64,000 bases of DNA from Cyrtodaria siliqua. Its lineage: Eukaryota > Mollusca > Bivalvia > Adapedonta > Hiatellidae. The stretch covers positions 186,001 through 250,000 of the forward strand of contig JAWPHD010000290.1 in NCBI GenBank assembly GCA_037043455.1, read 5' to 3'. Made by a program: the position numbers and the translations under genes. Each line of letters begins with the position of its first letter. Position 1 is the stretch's first letter. Positions 34,989-47,003 of the stretch are shown here, piece after piece. The notes beneath the pieces were generated by a model. It was not told the DNA's origin and did no database searches. It saw only the letters and a program-made list of their open reading frames with translations.

Positions 34989-35132
34989 CGCAATGCATTT
35001 CGTCGCTGTTGTCAAAACAGTCTTTAACCGTATCGCAAACATAGATAGTTAGTATTATCTCTCCGCTGTTACATACAAAATGCACATACTGGTCCACCGG
35101 CTTCTTTACTTCTGGTAGCTCTGGCATTTTGA
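34989..35132 (-). CDS. Exon encoding an LDLa module lacking Cys 1 and 3
   Basis: Minus-strand acceptor TTTGATTAG lies above 35132 and donor GTAAGA below 34989. The 144-base exon is phase 1-1. After a linker ([13 protein letters not shown]) the frame shows [17 protein letters not shown] and FDNSDEMHC: an LDLa module with Cys 2, 4, 5, 6 and the calcium signature DNSDE. Cys 1 and Cys 3 are replaced (Tyr and Ile in the likely positions), just as in the exon at 31987-32100. It is likely an inner exon of a longer gene. Extracellular location is inferred from the domain family. Confidence 0.8.
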
Positions 35133-36377
35133 CTAATCAAATTAAAAATATCGTTTAAACAGGCTGGAGAACCTATACTACATCTCATGAGTTTGCCTTC
35201 TTTTGGTATGAACGTGTGATAATATCGTATAAATGGGGGTGAGAGGGGTGTAGGATGTAGGGCGTAACGTAAAACTGAATATATGGTTCAAACAAGTACA
35301 TTTGTATTTACTTCATATGCAAAACTAAGCTTAAATTTCTCGAGAAAATTATTCTGCATAACGGAATATGTTGCAGCAAATAAATAAATACATTATACAT
35401 TCGATTGAAAACGCTTGTTTTCTAGTGACGTCATGGAAACTTAGAAGTTAGATGCAAGAATGAACTGACACTGCAAACAATGGTAAAATAGTATCCGTGT
35501 CCGATTGTAAATGTTATATACATAAGCATTAAAATACTTCTTTACAGAGGTATTGAGAATCTACGCCTACTTGTTTAGTTTTGGGCCCTTCGTACAAAGA
35601 TGCACACATATTTAACATACAACTGGTAGTTTTAGAACAAACATATATAATGCATAAATAAACATACTTACGTAATGTATAAATCAGCATACTTGCATAA
35701 TGCATAAATCAATCATATTTACACATCAAGATCAGCACGCGCAGTCAATCACTTACAAATCTATCTTACAACATATGTACTGACTGATGACCGCATTTTC
35801 GTATTATGAAGACGCCAATAATATTTAATCACAACTAGTTTTGCGTGACTATACTATGACTATGTATATAACTAAAGTAGTGTGAAAAGTATCTCCGTTA
35901 AACTGTCCCTAATGTGTCATCCTTGGTTAATATGCTACTAAGTGTTTTGTTGATCGCATTTTTTTTTGTGAAATGTCTTGCTTTCTTCTGTTTCTCCCTC
36001 CATTGCTTTAAGTTTCTTATTTTTACCTTGTCCCTTCTTTTTTGGTTCTTTCTTCTGCAGTTTATCTTCAGCGTTTTTTTACTTATCAAAGGTAGTATTT
36101 ACACTTGAATTTAAGTCACTCAATTTTGAATTAACCGAACTTTGTCTTCTTTTTTTTATTCATTGAATATACTCGTCATTTGTGTGCGACCTATTTAATG
36201 TTGAGCAGTTTAGTTTTGAAAACCATTAAAGGGAACCGTTAAAGGGCACCGTTATCTGCTCACTTAATATTTATACTGTTTTCAAAGGTTATTGGGTTTT
36301 CACTGGTGGTTGTGCATATATAGTTTTTAAATGGCGGCGCCCCACGCTTTACTTTTAAATACCCATTGTTCATAAAG
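35133..36377. other. Intron or upstream sequence
   Basis: A pyrimidine-rich patch (35930-36160) opens frames on both strands (Phe/Leu-rich on plus, Lys-rich on minus). They look compositional and are not called. Nothing else seen. Confidence 0.5.
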
Positions 36378-36745
36378 TTTGCTTGTCGCGATATATGACT
36401 CAATGTTTGCTTGTTGCGATATGAGACTCAACGTTTGCTTGTTGCGATATGAGACTCAATGTTTGCTTGTTGCGATATGAGACTCAATGTTTGCTTGTTG
36501 CGATATGAGACTCAATGTTTGCTTGTTGCGATATGAGACTCAATGTTTGCTTGTTGCGATATGAGACTCAATGTTTGCTTGTTGCGATATGAGACTCAAT
36601 GTTTGCTTGTTGCGATAAGAGACTCAATGTTTGCTTGTTGCGATATGAGACTCAATGTTTGCTTGTTGCGATATGAGACTCAATGTTTGCTTGTTGCGAT
36701 AAGAGACTCAATGTTTGCTTGTTGCGATATGAGACTCAATGTTTG
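36378..36745 (+). repeat. 28-bp minisatellite, about 13 copies
   Basis: Unit GTTTGCTTGTTGCGATATGA plus GACTCAAT, repeated head to tail with few substitutions (TATATGAC in the first copy, ATAAGAG in two later copies). Because 28 is not a multiple of three, three units make an 84-base open-frame repeat, which explains the spurious protein MFACCDMRLNVCLL. Confidence 0.95.
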
Positions 36746-37377
36746 GCTTTTGCAGTTTGATTAAGTTATAATCACAACTTTCGCAGTGGCATTAGATGAA
36801 CATATAATTCAAAACTTTCCTCTTTACTCTAAATAAATCCAAAATATCCTCCAATTGAACAAAAACACTCACTCTACAAAACCGGAAACCACACGTTTTC
36901 ATAGATTGTGAAGAATATAAAGCTTTTTGGGAAAAGATAACATATTTATTTAAATATGTGCAATTTCGATGAAAAAGAAAAACCTTAAACACATTGGTAT
37001 TTGATATCAAACGAAATATACAGAATATTATGACTTAATCGAGATTTTAGCATTTATTGGGTTCTATATTTTTAAATCATATTTTATAAGCAATTGTCTG
37101 TTGACATGTTTGCTTTTTCTAAATACGAATACAACTTTTTATTTCGTCATATAAAGGAGCGCTGCAAATCATTCAACACTCCAATAATACAGTTATTTTA
37201 CAACTGATTGACTGATATCTAGTTTTTTAACGGAACGACTGTACTTAATTCAAATAACAAGACATTAATATGTAATGTAATTTCCCACACGTATTTACTA
37301 GACATGTTTATATGTGTAATACTGTTATTATTATTGTGAATATTGAATACTATGAGGCTATTTAACAGTGTTGAGTA
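36746..37377. other. Non-coding DNA
   Basis: AT-rich; no supported feature. Confidence 0.5.
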
Positions 37378-37490
37378 CAATACTGAATTCTACTGGACGA
37401 GTACCCAGCAGACAGAATCTATATTTACAACTATAAACACAAAATACAGATTCTGTTGCCTGGGTACGAGTCCAGTTAATTTCAGTATTG
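37378..37490. repeat. Inverted repeat / fold-back element
   Basis: CAATACTGAATTCTACTGGA at 37378 faces CAGTATTG at 37490. The pairing runs through GGACGAGTACCCAGCAGACA and AGAATCT with small mismatches, giving arms of about 45 bases around an AT-rich loop. Confidence 0.75.
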
Positions 37491-37691
37491 TGGAAATACC
37501 GCATTGAAGGTCCCATGTTCACCATTATATGCATACCATCTTCGCGATGGCTCCAATTTCAAATTGTAATTTCAAAAACACTCGTAAATTATCAAAACAA
37601 TAGCGTTTCAATACAAGTTCAACTGAAATAAACCTGTTTGTTAAATCGTGCATGACATTATCTTTTCCTGTTAACAATTATTTTCACATTG

Positions 37692-37830
37692 TACAAATGC
37701 GGAATATGGATTTTTGGGCACCACATCTAATCCCATAGTACAAATATGGAATATGGATTTTTTGGACTCCACCTCTTATCTCAGAATACACATACGGAAT
37801 ATGGATTTTTTGGACTCCAAATCTCTGTAA
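37692..37830 (+). repeat. Short tandem repeat, about 54-bp unit, three copies
   Basis: CGGAATATGGATTTTTTGGA or a close variant occurs at about 37700, 37748 and 37796. Confidence 0.75.
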
Positions 37831-37834
37831 TATA

Positions 37835-38230
37835 TATTTCTTGCTCTGGCTTCTGTCAAGTAATTGAGTACTTACTTTGTGGCTTTCTAAGCTTTTGTTT
37901 TTCTGTATTATATATACATGGTGATTTATGTTTTATATTGCCTACTAATGCTGCCATATTTGTTAGAGTTTATAACCTGGCGGGGATATCTTTATTTACA
38001 CTGTCCCGTTTATTGGGATGACAATAAGGTAAGAGTGAGGTTTGGTGCACCCTAGAACCTCGTATAAACCCACATCGGCATTTGTTTTTGCCACTGACCG
38101 TTCCAAGGCAGTACTCCTATTGTCAAGCCTTGGGTGTTTGGAATGTCTTATCTTGCCTTTTATTCATCTTTATATATAGTTGCTCTTTGTTTCTTTGTGT
38201 GTTTATGGTTGACTGTCACCTTTGAAAATA
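37835..38230 (+). mobile_element. LINE 3' UTR fragment, shared family (plus orientation)
   Basis: Contains the shared words TTGCTCTGGCTTCTG, GAGGTTTGGTGCACCCTAGA and CACTGACCGTTCCAAGGCAG, ending near TGGTTGACTGTC at 38205. No ORF part is kept. Confidence 0.65.
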
Positions 38231-39952
38231 ATGCATATACTACGAGAAAATAATAAAAGTTACATTTTTAAAAAATCCCGAAAATCATCGAAAAACTAGT
38301 GCTTGCAAAAAACATATCATCGACAAACTAGTGCGTAACTTCAGCAAACAGCGCATATACATCTACAAACTTGTCTAGATTTCAGTGAAAGGAGCATTTA
38401 AGACAATAAATAAATAAAAATTTCGGCACAAACTACTACAGTATATCATTGCACAAAACCGGTCTAAAGGATACAGTATTTAGACAAGGATATTTAGAAA
38501 ACATGTAATAACATCATATACCGTATATTTCTCGCCTTGACTAAATTAATTAATGGAATAAACATAATAAAACATATAGCAACATGTCGTCAAAGTTACG
38601 AAAGTCTAAAGCAGTGAAGAAAATGCAACTTAATGGAAACAATTGAAATACGTCAAATTCTGCGTTTGTTTACATTTTCAATGTCAATTCAATCCCGTGA
38701 TGCAACTGAACCCGTCCACAAACTAGCGTGTTGATATCTACAAACTCAAACTCTAAAGCCTGTCTTTAGATAGCTAAGGCTTGCATATGAAATCGCGATG
38801 GCGAAAACCGTGTTAATCGATATTTTGGTGTATAATCTCATCTACATTTCAGCGTTTTGAAAACGGGGCCGCTTCGCTTTACGTAAGACGTTATCTTACT
38901 TTCAGTAATTTGTACACCCGCCGACAAAAACAAACCTGAGTTGGTGTTTTTTATCATAAGCGCTATAGTCACAGTTGGAATGCCTACATCTCATATGATA
39001 TTTTTGAACGTGACCTGACTATTACCGGACTGTTGTTAAGGCCTCGACGATCACTGTTATCTGCACGCGTCTGCATAGCATTTGAATTATACATATGCTT
39101 TTGCTGATACATTGCAGCATTACGCTTTTAAACGAGATACGCCAATGGTTATACACATAAAGTAAGCAATTCCATTAAGGTTTGCAACATCTTATTGTGG
39201 ATTAATTCGTACATTAATTCGTGTTGGCAGAGCAATCTTACCAAACCTTCTTACGGTACCATTGCTTCTTAATCGCCCACGTCGCCGGGTGAAAGATTTA
39301 TTTTAATGGTGTTCGATTCGAGAATAAAGATTGTCGTATGTTATGTTTATCAATACACACTATGGAGTGTTTCCCGTGTAAACTAATTTTGCAATGCAAA
39401 CTTTTTCTTTGTTTAACCTAGTTTAAGCCTTGGCGGCCTGCAGCCTAAGATGACAATCTGCCATTTTGGAATTTTGCAAAAACTTGATAGTTTTAGTCAG
39501 AATTTATTTTACATGACTAACATGTTTTGTGTTAGTTCATACGAATAATTTAGTACTTTGGGAGTGTTTTTCGTTGGTAAGAATGAATGTGTTGATAAGG
39601 CGTTAAACAACACTCAAGTATGTTCCTTAGATGTCCAGAATATAGCTTGTATTTCACAAAACGACGTTGAGGTCTCGAAGTAGAGGGACTAAGTATATGT
39701 ATAAGGTCAATCGGACAAATAAGCCAGTCACTACTACTACTAGTCCATGAAGGCATCATGCAACACAGTTTAATAAAAATGGGCTCTTAACTAATATGTT
39801 TATACTGAATAGATACCACTCGCGTTGTTCACTATTTGGGGAGCATATCCGTAAATCTGTTCACAATATTTGCATGTTTATGTTGTTATAACCATAATAA
39901 TGCACTTTACTTTTGGAGATTACTTGACACAAATAATGCTAGTAGTACTCAC
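38231..39952. other. Non-coding DNA
   Basis: No gene or repeat recognised; GC content rises slightly around 38700-39300. Confidence 0.45.
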
Positions 39953-40095
39953 TTGTTTTGATATCCTCCGTGGTTGTAAACAGACATACACGATGTGTAT
40001 AAGCTTCTTGCGGACACTTATATACACTCCACCATGATGAGTACGATGGAAGCATAAAGATACACTTTCCCGCAAGTGGTGGTATTGACGAATTC
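39953..40095 (-). CDS. Possible upstream exon, Cys-containing
   Basis: On the minus strand a TATTATAG acceptor lies above 40095 and a GTGAGT donor below 39953. One frame is open across the 143 bases and ends in phase 1, the phase needed to splice into the LDLa exon at 35132. It contains three Cys (in GKCIF, YKCPQ and RVCLF) and a paired Trp. The domain is not recognised. A second frame is also open, so the coding call rests on splice signals and phase alone. Confidence 0.35.
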
Positions 40096-40544
40096 CTATA
40101 ATACACAATCAATTATCATTACAAAACAAAGGCAAACGAGAGAAAAAAATGGAAGATATGGATTTATTGAGTCTGTTCATGAGAAGTAATAAACAGTCTG
40201 AAAACGGAAGCAACAAACACAACAAGAGAGAACAGTAGCAGACTCAGTTTTAATGAGTCTGTTCTTGGGGGTAATATATATGAAAAACCTCTCACTCCCC
40301 TAGCTAGATACGTGACACTTTTAACAATTGACGACGACCTAATGGTAGGCATACAACTACAGATTACACACCAACAGTCTATGTATACGTCTTATTGTAT
40401 TGAACTTGTGTCACGGACGGCTTCAGCCGGTATAGTTATTGTAATTGCATTCTACGTTTTATATGTGGCAACATACATTTTCGGTGGGTGTTACAATTCT
40501 GGATTGGGGCAGGATACACTGAAACTACATGTATATGTGTATCT
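40096..40544. other. Non-coding DNA
   Basis: No supported gene. TGAGTCTGTTC occurs twice (about 40168 and 40254) as a minor repeat. Confidence 0.45.
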
Positions 40545-40880
40545 TATATATAGTTCATATGTTTATTTACACACCAGTACTCTTGATCACACTGGTCAAC
40601 GTGTAGATGGCGAATGCAATGCACCGTTATACTATAAATACACAAATGGTGCGTACATAGCATAAATTGATGGCATGATGGAAAGAGTTGCAAAATACAT
40701 GGTTATTAACTTATAAGTATCTCATAAACTAATACATTATTTCAGACTACAAACTAAGACATAAATATGGCACTAACCTGAAACAATATGTATATATTAT
40801 AGTTCATATGTTTATTTACATAAATACTCTTGACCACACTGGTCAACGTGTAGATGGCTAATGCAATGAACCGTTGCATT
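40545..40880 (+). repeat. Pair of direct repeats, about 85 bp each
   Basis: AGTTCATATGTTTATTTACA followed by CACTGGTCAACGTGTAGATG occurs at 40552-40622 and again at 40801-40867, about 250 bases apart. Confidence 0.75.
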
Positions 40881-41717
40881 CATCAATCTATATTGCATAG
40901 TGTAGCGAAGGGTCATAGGTTAGTAAATGGTGTTAGTGAGTGTTAACGGTAAGGCTATTGGAAAAGCAGACTGTTTTAAGGTGTATGTAAGGCCTATTGA
41001 AAGCAATTGATGGGGTTTCAAAATATTGCTATGCTCCTGATGTTTCACCTTTAGATTAAGGAATAACATGAAAAACAATACCCATTATTTATTTTTTGTA
41101 TTTCTTTGGTGTAACCAAAACGATAATAATATCAATGTCAATATAATATCAATACACAATGTTGCCCTTTAGAGAGATAGATTGTAAAATACCTATACTT
41201 TTACATGCATTAATGCAAATATAAACTTATTGAACGGCCCTGTAGAACTTACTCTACTGGCGCTATAAAATTGCACGCTTTTCCGTGATACTTGAATATA
41301 TCATGCAACTGGTGAATTTGTTTCAACTGAACAATGTGACTGACAAATGTCGCCAAGTGCTTACAAGAGCTATGTACGACCAATGCGCTTTAATCGATAT
41401 TATTTTGTGACAATATCTCAACACTTAAATTAAGTGCTACACTTTTTAAAATTCAACAACATATAATTAATATTTACACGGTAATAAACTATTAATTCTT
41501 CCTAGCAAATGAGCAACAAAACGTACAAACTGATCGGTCAGGTGCCAAGACATTGTTGCATTATAAGCAATATTAAAATTTCAACAATATTCAACAATAT
41601 TCAACAATATTTTACAATTGTACACTACACTGTCGTAACATATACTGCTATTATAAAATACACTGCCATATACTATTATACTACTATTGTACTCTGCTAT
41701 TGTATTTTGAGCTGTCA
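40881..41717. other. Non-coding DNA with short AT-rich tandem patches
   Basis: TTCAACAATA repeats at 41579-41612. Otherwise no feature. Confidence 0.5.
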
Positions 41718-43025
41718 TTATGTGCGGCGACTTAAATAGTCTGCCACAATATTGTCCTTTCCTCGGATCGCTTTAATTCCCATCCGGTAAGGCTGAAGAG
41801 TGAGTGCCCACCTCATTAACCTACTGTTAGCTACCTTTGCTTTGTTCATATAAGCTAACGGTTGGTGGTCAGTCCCCAAAACAAATTCCTTACCAAAAAC
41901 ATATCGGTGGGATTTACTGACACCCCACACTTCTGCAAGACACTCCCTTTCGATAACAGAGTAGTTACGTTCCCGGGGTAGTAGTTTCCGACTTGCGTAA
42001 GCTACGGGGAGACGACACCCATCTTGTTCTTTCAGTAGGACTGTACCCACCCCTATATCGAAAGCATCCATTCTGAGGATAAAATCCTTGTCAAGTTCAG
42101 GTAATTTTAGTATTGGGGTTTTGACCAGATTTCCCTATAAACAGACAAAAGCTCGCTCATGGCTTTCCCCCCAAGTTATACTATTGGGTTGACCTTTCTT
42201 TGTCAAGTCTGACAAAGGTGCAGCTATAGTCGAAAATTTTGGGATGAATTTCCTGTAAAAACCCGCCAACCCTAAAAATGACCTAACTTGTTTCTTTGTC
42301 TCGGGTCTAGGTGCTTCCTGAATTGCCTTAACCTTGTCGGGGTTGGGTTTCAATTTCTGGTCTCTCCCGACAACATGACCCAGACACTCTATATCTGCGT
42401 AACCTATGTGACATTTGCTAGGTTTTGCAGTCAGTTTAAACCGGCGTAGCCGTTCCAACAAATTACACAGAGCCTTAATATGGTCTTCCAATGTTGTTGT
42501 AAACACCAGAATGTCATCTATAAAACTATCTGTGTTGGACAACTCCTTCAAGACCTTCCTCATAAACCTACAGAAGGTTGCAGGAGCGTTTAAAAGACCG
42601 AAGGGCATGACGTTGAACTTAAAAGGTCCCTGAGAAGTTTCAAAAGAGGTCATCACTTTAGCTTGGTCTGAGGTCCAACTTCGAGAAATACGAATATCCC
42701 GCAAGTTTAGAGAAAACCTCCTCAGTAATAGGCATTGACTCTGCATCAAAGATGGTACGTTTATTGAGCTGTCTAAAATCGATGCAAAATCGAAGGACCC
42801 ATCTTTCTTCTTAATAAGTACAACTGGGGAGGAAAAAGGGGCGCTTGAAGGTTCGATGACACCCACTTTCAACATGTCTTTCACCTCCTCGTCAACAATT
42901 GATGTGAGTACAATATCAAGTTGAACTCCATCTGTCTGCCCCAGGTTTTCGGACAAGACATCATTTAACTCCGAGAGTAAACTACCTATCTCTCGTTGCT
43001 GCTCTACACTAAGCAAGCCCGATAT
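41718..43025 (-). pseudogene. Ty3/gypsy retrotransposon fragment: reverse transcriptase and RNase H
   Basis: The minus strand from about 43016 encodes the start of a gypsy RT (SSAPFSSPVVLIKKKDGS), then, after a frame-disrupted stretch at about 42660-42790, the core words SQGPFKFNVMPFGLLNAPATF, the active-site box FIDDILVF, and thumb words (LGHVVG, KQVRSFLGLAGFYRKFIPKF). A stop at 42135 interrupts. The RNase H domain follows at 42071-41718 (MDAFDIGVGTVLLKE, the ERNYS...ECLAEVWG words, LGTDHQPL, DNIVADYLSRR). At least two frameshifts and one stop are present. No integrase, protease, gag or LTRs are seen on either side, so it is truncated at both ends. Confidence 0.9.
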
Positions 43026-44617
43026 GTCGTGTTAAAAATGTCTTCAGCTGTTTCATGGTGTAAAATTATGCATAAAAAGGGCAGGATAATAAAATCAGTT
43101 TCTAAAGGTTTCCATATCATATGTAATGATGTATTACGACTTGAAGTCTGGGTAAACCGTTCCAGACGGAAACCGCCGTCTTGTCAAACAGTGGGAAACC
43201 TCCGAAAAACGCTCGCGTTTGTAGCGTACCTTTTGATTTTGATTTGTTTTTAGCTTAATTTGGAGAACAGACTGTCATGTCGATTGAACAAACAGCGGTA
43301 TCAACCGTATTTGACTATTTCGCGTCTTCGAGCAAGTTGTATTCGCCGATTCGAACAGCTTTGAGCAGGAAATTAATAAATGAGATAAGATAAAGTGTTC
43401 TATTGTCTTAGCACGTCATCGGGTATACTTATGACCAATTGTGAAAGGTATTGACCTTAGATGACGACGCTTATATATTTTAGCGTTCAAAGATGGCCAA
43501 AAACCGTTTCGCATATAAATTTAAATGAATCCGTTAAAAGGAACATTGTGACTTTGTTTCAATATATCATTTTATGTTGTTAGTTTTTTTATTATACACC
43601 CGCTCCTGCCAATATTGTTAATTAAAATATAAATATCTATATTTGAAAACAAAGATGTTTTATGAAACTATATAACGATGCAGAAATGTGATAACTACTT
43701 ATTGTCTTAGATCAGTAGTATTTTATAGCAAACAAAAAAATAAGTACATCAATAACGGCTCTTTGCTCATGACATTAGTAAAACATGTGCCTCAAGCATA
43801 TATATATACTTTTTTATATTATGGTTGTAAACTTGATCGGCTTGGTCTGTGGTTTCGATCGCTAAATGTAAATAATACATACTTTCGTGCCCATAATACA
43901 TTTAGCTATATTATTCCGATCATAGTATTTTTCTCTCGTTATGCGCGATAAACTAGACACAGTTTTCCACGCATCATAATTTATATCCGTCTCGTGCAAT
44001 ACGCCGCGGCGGTATTACACCGCTCGTAAAATTGCAAAATAACAGGAAATGTGTCATAAAACTATGATCCACTCAATGGTGCGCTGTTGTGATATACCGA
44101 CGTATGTCGCCCTAATTATGCCGTACTTCAGTAGAGCACCGCAATAGTTGATGCATGGCATGTTGTTAGTTGGGGACAGGTGGAGAGCGTGTCATACTGG
44201 AAATACACATCTAATACACCATTCCTACAATGATGTGTGATGTCGGGGACTTATGGCATATGGATACTATAGAAATAAGAATGTTGTTTCATTTAATATG
44301 GTTATTTATCATTGTGAAAAATCCGTACTAAATATATTTTATCATTAAAAACATATTTTCACCAAATATACATCATTAGCATAGTACACATCGTATTTAT
44401 AATGATATTTAATAATTCAAAACACATTAACAATGGATTTGTTGATTTAGGCCATTGATCATCTTTAATAGTACACGGTACCACTTTGCCCTGACGATGG
44501 GTTGTTTGCCCAGAGAGAGTCTTTATGGTTCACCGTGTGCAGTGGCACTAGTTGTCCATCAGTACATAGACACTCGGTGTATACAAAACTGGCCATTTTA
44601 AAGAGGCAGTAGTTGCA
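43026..44617. other. Non-coding DNA
   Basis: No gene or repeat recognised apart from the gypsy border. Confidence 0.5.
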
Positions 44618-45095
44618 TGTAAATAACTATGCGTTATTAGGAAGGCACAACCTTGACTAACACATAAGAAAATCGTATCATTCATTAACGTGTTTGGCAT
44701 ATATTGGCCGCGGCTCCAAAAAGCGGGCTGCCGGCAACACATGCATATATCATGGTAGCCCTTAACTTGTTTCACAAACGAGGGCATGTCCCAAAAGCCT
44801 GGTACCCTTAAAGAAGCCCCAATAGGCCTAAATAAAAGAGCCTTATGTCCTTAGTGAAGCCACAAAAGGCTTGAATGAAATGTTTATTCACAACTCTAAT
44901 TCTAAAGTAAAATGTTTCTTCATTTAATCACTTGAAAGTTATTTCTTTTCTAAAGTTTACAATAATGTGCACGACCGAACTTGGCATGATGCATCAACAA
45001 TAAGCCCCAACAGCCTTAATAGTTCATGCTGTAATCACGACCTTAGGGAACAGTGGTCAATATTACATTGAAATTTACTAATTATATAATTGTTA
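44618..45095 (+). repeat. Direct repeat, copy 1 (about 0.45 kb)
   Basis: Matches 45700-46110 in the same orientation. Anchors: GGGCTGCCGGCAACACAT, TATATCATGGTAGCCCTTAA, AAAGAAGCCCCAATAGG, AAAGTAAAATGTTTCTTCAT, TTTACAATAATGTGCACGAC. A 55-base stretch in copy 1 near 45001-45050 is absent from copy 2. Probably two insertions of one unnamed element, or a local duplication of about 1.1 kb. Confidence 0.8.
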
Positions 45096-45157
45096 ATTGT
45101 CATTAAATTTGATTTCCCTGAATTAAAGGGTTCGCTGACTGTAAAAACGAAATTCTT

Positions 45158-45350
45158 CTGGTGCCGCACCGATCTTCTGGTATATCGTTATGCTTCTGGA
45201 GCCGCAACGATTATCGATTTCTGGTATATCATTCTGATGCCGAAGCCGCACCGGCACCGATCATCGTATATCGTTCTGCTGCTACAGCCGCACCGATTAC
45301 GGATCCTCTGTTATATCGTTCTGTTTCAGAAGCCGCACCGATTGTCTGGT
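45158..45350 (+). repeat. Degenerate minisatellite with GCCGCACCGAT cores
   Basis: GCCGCACCGAT followed by a CTGGTATATCGTTCTG-like phrase repeats about four times with a period of roughly 50-60 bases. The overlapping open frames come from the repeat. Confidence 0.65.
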
Positions 45351-45699
45351 TCGTCGGAATATTGTTCTGTACATTGGATGTTCCTGAAATGATATGCAGA
45401 CAACAGCAGGATCTTTTTCTTAACGGAGGATTTACAGTCTTGTACTAGAACAAAAAACGAAACAAATGAAATATTTTAAATATTAATGGGTCAACTTATG
45501 TATCGAGTATGACAACAGAACTACATCACTAGGAAAATATAGGGTGAGGTGGTTTGGGAAAAATCAGTTGTTTACTCAAAATGAGAAGGTACATACCGTA
45601 CTCTTTAATTGTTGCAGGGAGAGGATGTAAAGAGATGCGCATGCGCAACTAATGAATATTAAAATAGCAGGGCTAGCTTACATAACAGTGGGTGCCTCC

Positions 45700-46110
45700 A
45701 AATAACTATGGCTATTAAAGAGTAATAGCCCGTACTATTAAGAAGGCACAAACGTTACTAAATATTGGGCGAGGCTCCAAATATCGGGCTGCCGGCAACA
45801 CATACATATATCATGGCAGCCCTTAACATGTTTCACAAAAGATGGCATGACTAAAAAGCCTGAGCACTTAAAGAAGCCCCAATAGGCTTAAACAAAAGAG
45901 GGCATGGCCCAACAGCTTTATACCCTTAGTGAAGCCCCAAAAGATTTAAATAAAATGTGAAATTTTTAAAGTAAAATGTTTCTTCATTTATTCACGCAGA
46001 AGTTATATTTTTTCTTAAGTTTACAATAATGTGCACGACCAAACTAGGCATGATGCAACAACAATAACAGTGGTCAGTATAACATTGAAATTTAATAATT
46101 ATATAAAAAA
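45700..46110 (+). repeat. Direct repeat, copy 2 (about 0.4 kb)
   Basis: Partner of 44618-45095; see that entry for anchors. Its right end (AATTTAATAATTATATAA) matches the right end of copy 1. Confidence 0.8.
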
Positions 46111-47003
46111 ACAAAGACATTGCCCCACAACGGACCAAACAATAGAATGGGTTGGGCCGATTTCAATCCATCCCCAACTGTCCTTGCAAATCGCCCAAGC
46201 TCATATCACCACAGCTGTGCCACATAGCTGTACACCCAATGCGTCGGACCCTCGGTTCGTCCCCCCTGGGCTGCTAGTAGCCGATAATCATGCTCGATGA
46301 CGAGGGGGGAGCCCTATCACCTCACCGCACGCTGACTCATGTCAACTTCGCTTCCGGTAACAACCTGCTAAGAATCCTTCGAATTAACTAAATTGAACTA
46401 CATATATTTTATACAGTTGTATAGCGTGTATATATATGTATTCTGGGGTTTCTGGCTCAAAGCTCTCGTTTCACTCGAGTTTGAGCCAGAAACGCCCAAA
46501 AAAACTCCTACCACAAGGTGCTGAAATAAGCTGAGCCAGAGTTTTATTCTGAGATTTTTTAATAAAAGTTGATTTGTTATTAAATTTACACCCAAATCGA
46601 CGAATAAACATGAAATTAACAAAATATGATTTTCTAAAAGAAAATCCTAGAATTTGATCCCCCCACATCAAATTTTAATACGTCTAAATGTAAGACATTC
46701 GGCGTAGTACGACTTTAACCTCCAGTATGCATGCCTCATTCTAATCAAATGAGCACTACAACCAACACATACTTGATATCTCGCACAAGTGCCTTTTTAA
46801 CATTTTAGGCACGGTAACACATGACTTTTTTTTAATCAATATTTATGCAAACTGCAATAATCGGAATCTTTTGTCGGCTTGCTTTTACATGGATTATGTA
46901 ATCCAATTTTAAGAAATTGACAAACATTGCTTTCCAATGTCTTTTTTGTATATAATTATTTTATATTTAAGAAAATTTATTTCTAATACATAGCAAATAA
47001 AGG
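46111..47003. other. Left flank / unlocated left end of the Polinton
   Basis: No gene. A hairpin at 46448-46493 pairs GTTTCTGGCTCAAA with TTTGAGCCAGAAAC; a related word (GAGCCAGAGTTTTATT) follows at about 46532. The left terminal inverted repeat of the Polinton should lie somewhere between about 46.4 and 47.0 kb, but it cannot be fixed, because the right end of the element lies outside the window. Confidence 0.4.

Noticed and set aside
35898..36166. Phe/Leu-rich and Lys-rich proteins on opposite strands
   Set aside because: Both follow from one pyrimidine-rich tract; no family resemblance.
36378..36745. CRISPR-like array
   Set aside because: The units are contiguous with no unique spacers, and the setting is a eukaryotic genome.
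36543..36764. Cys-rich open frame of 73 codons
   Set aside because: It is a translation of the 28-bp minisatellite.
44548..44787. 79-codon minus-strand frame
   Set aside because: Lies largely in a direct-repeat copy and is not conserved in the second copy.
46031..46300. 89-codon plus-strand frame left of the Polinton
   Set aside because: No similarity to Polinton genes and partly inside the direct repeat.
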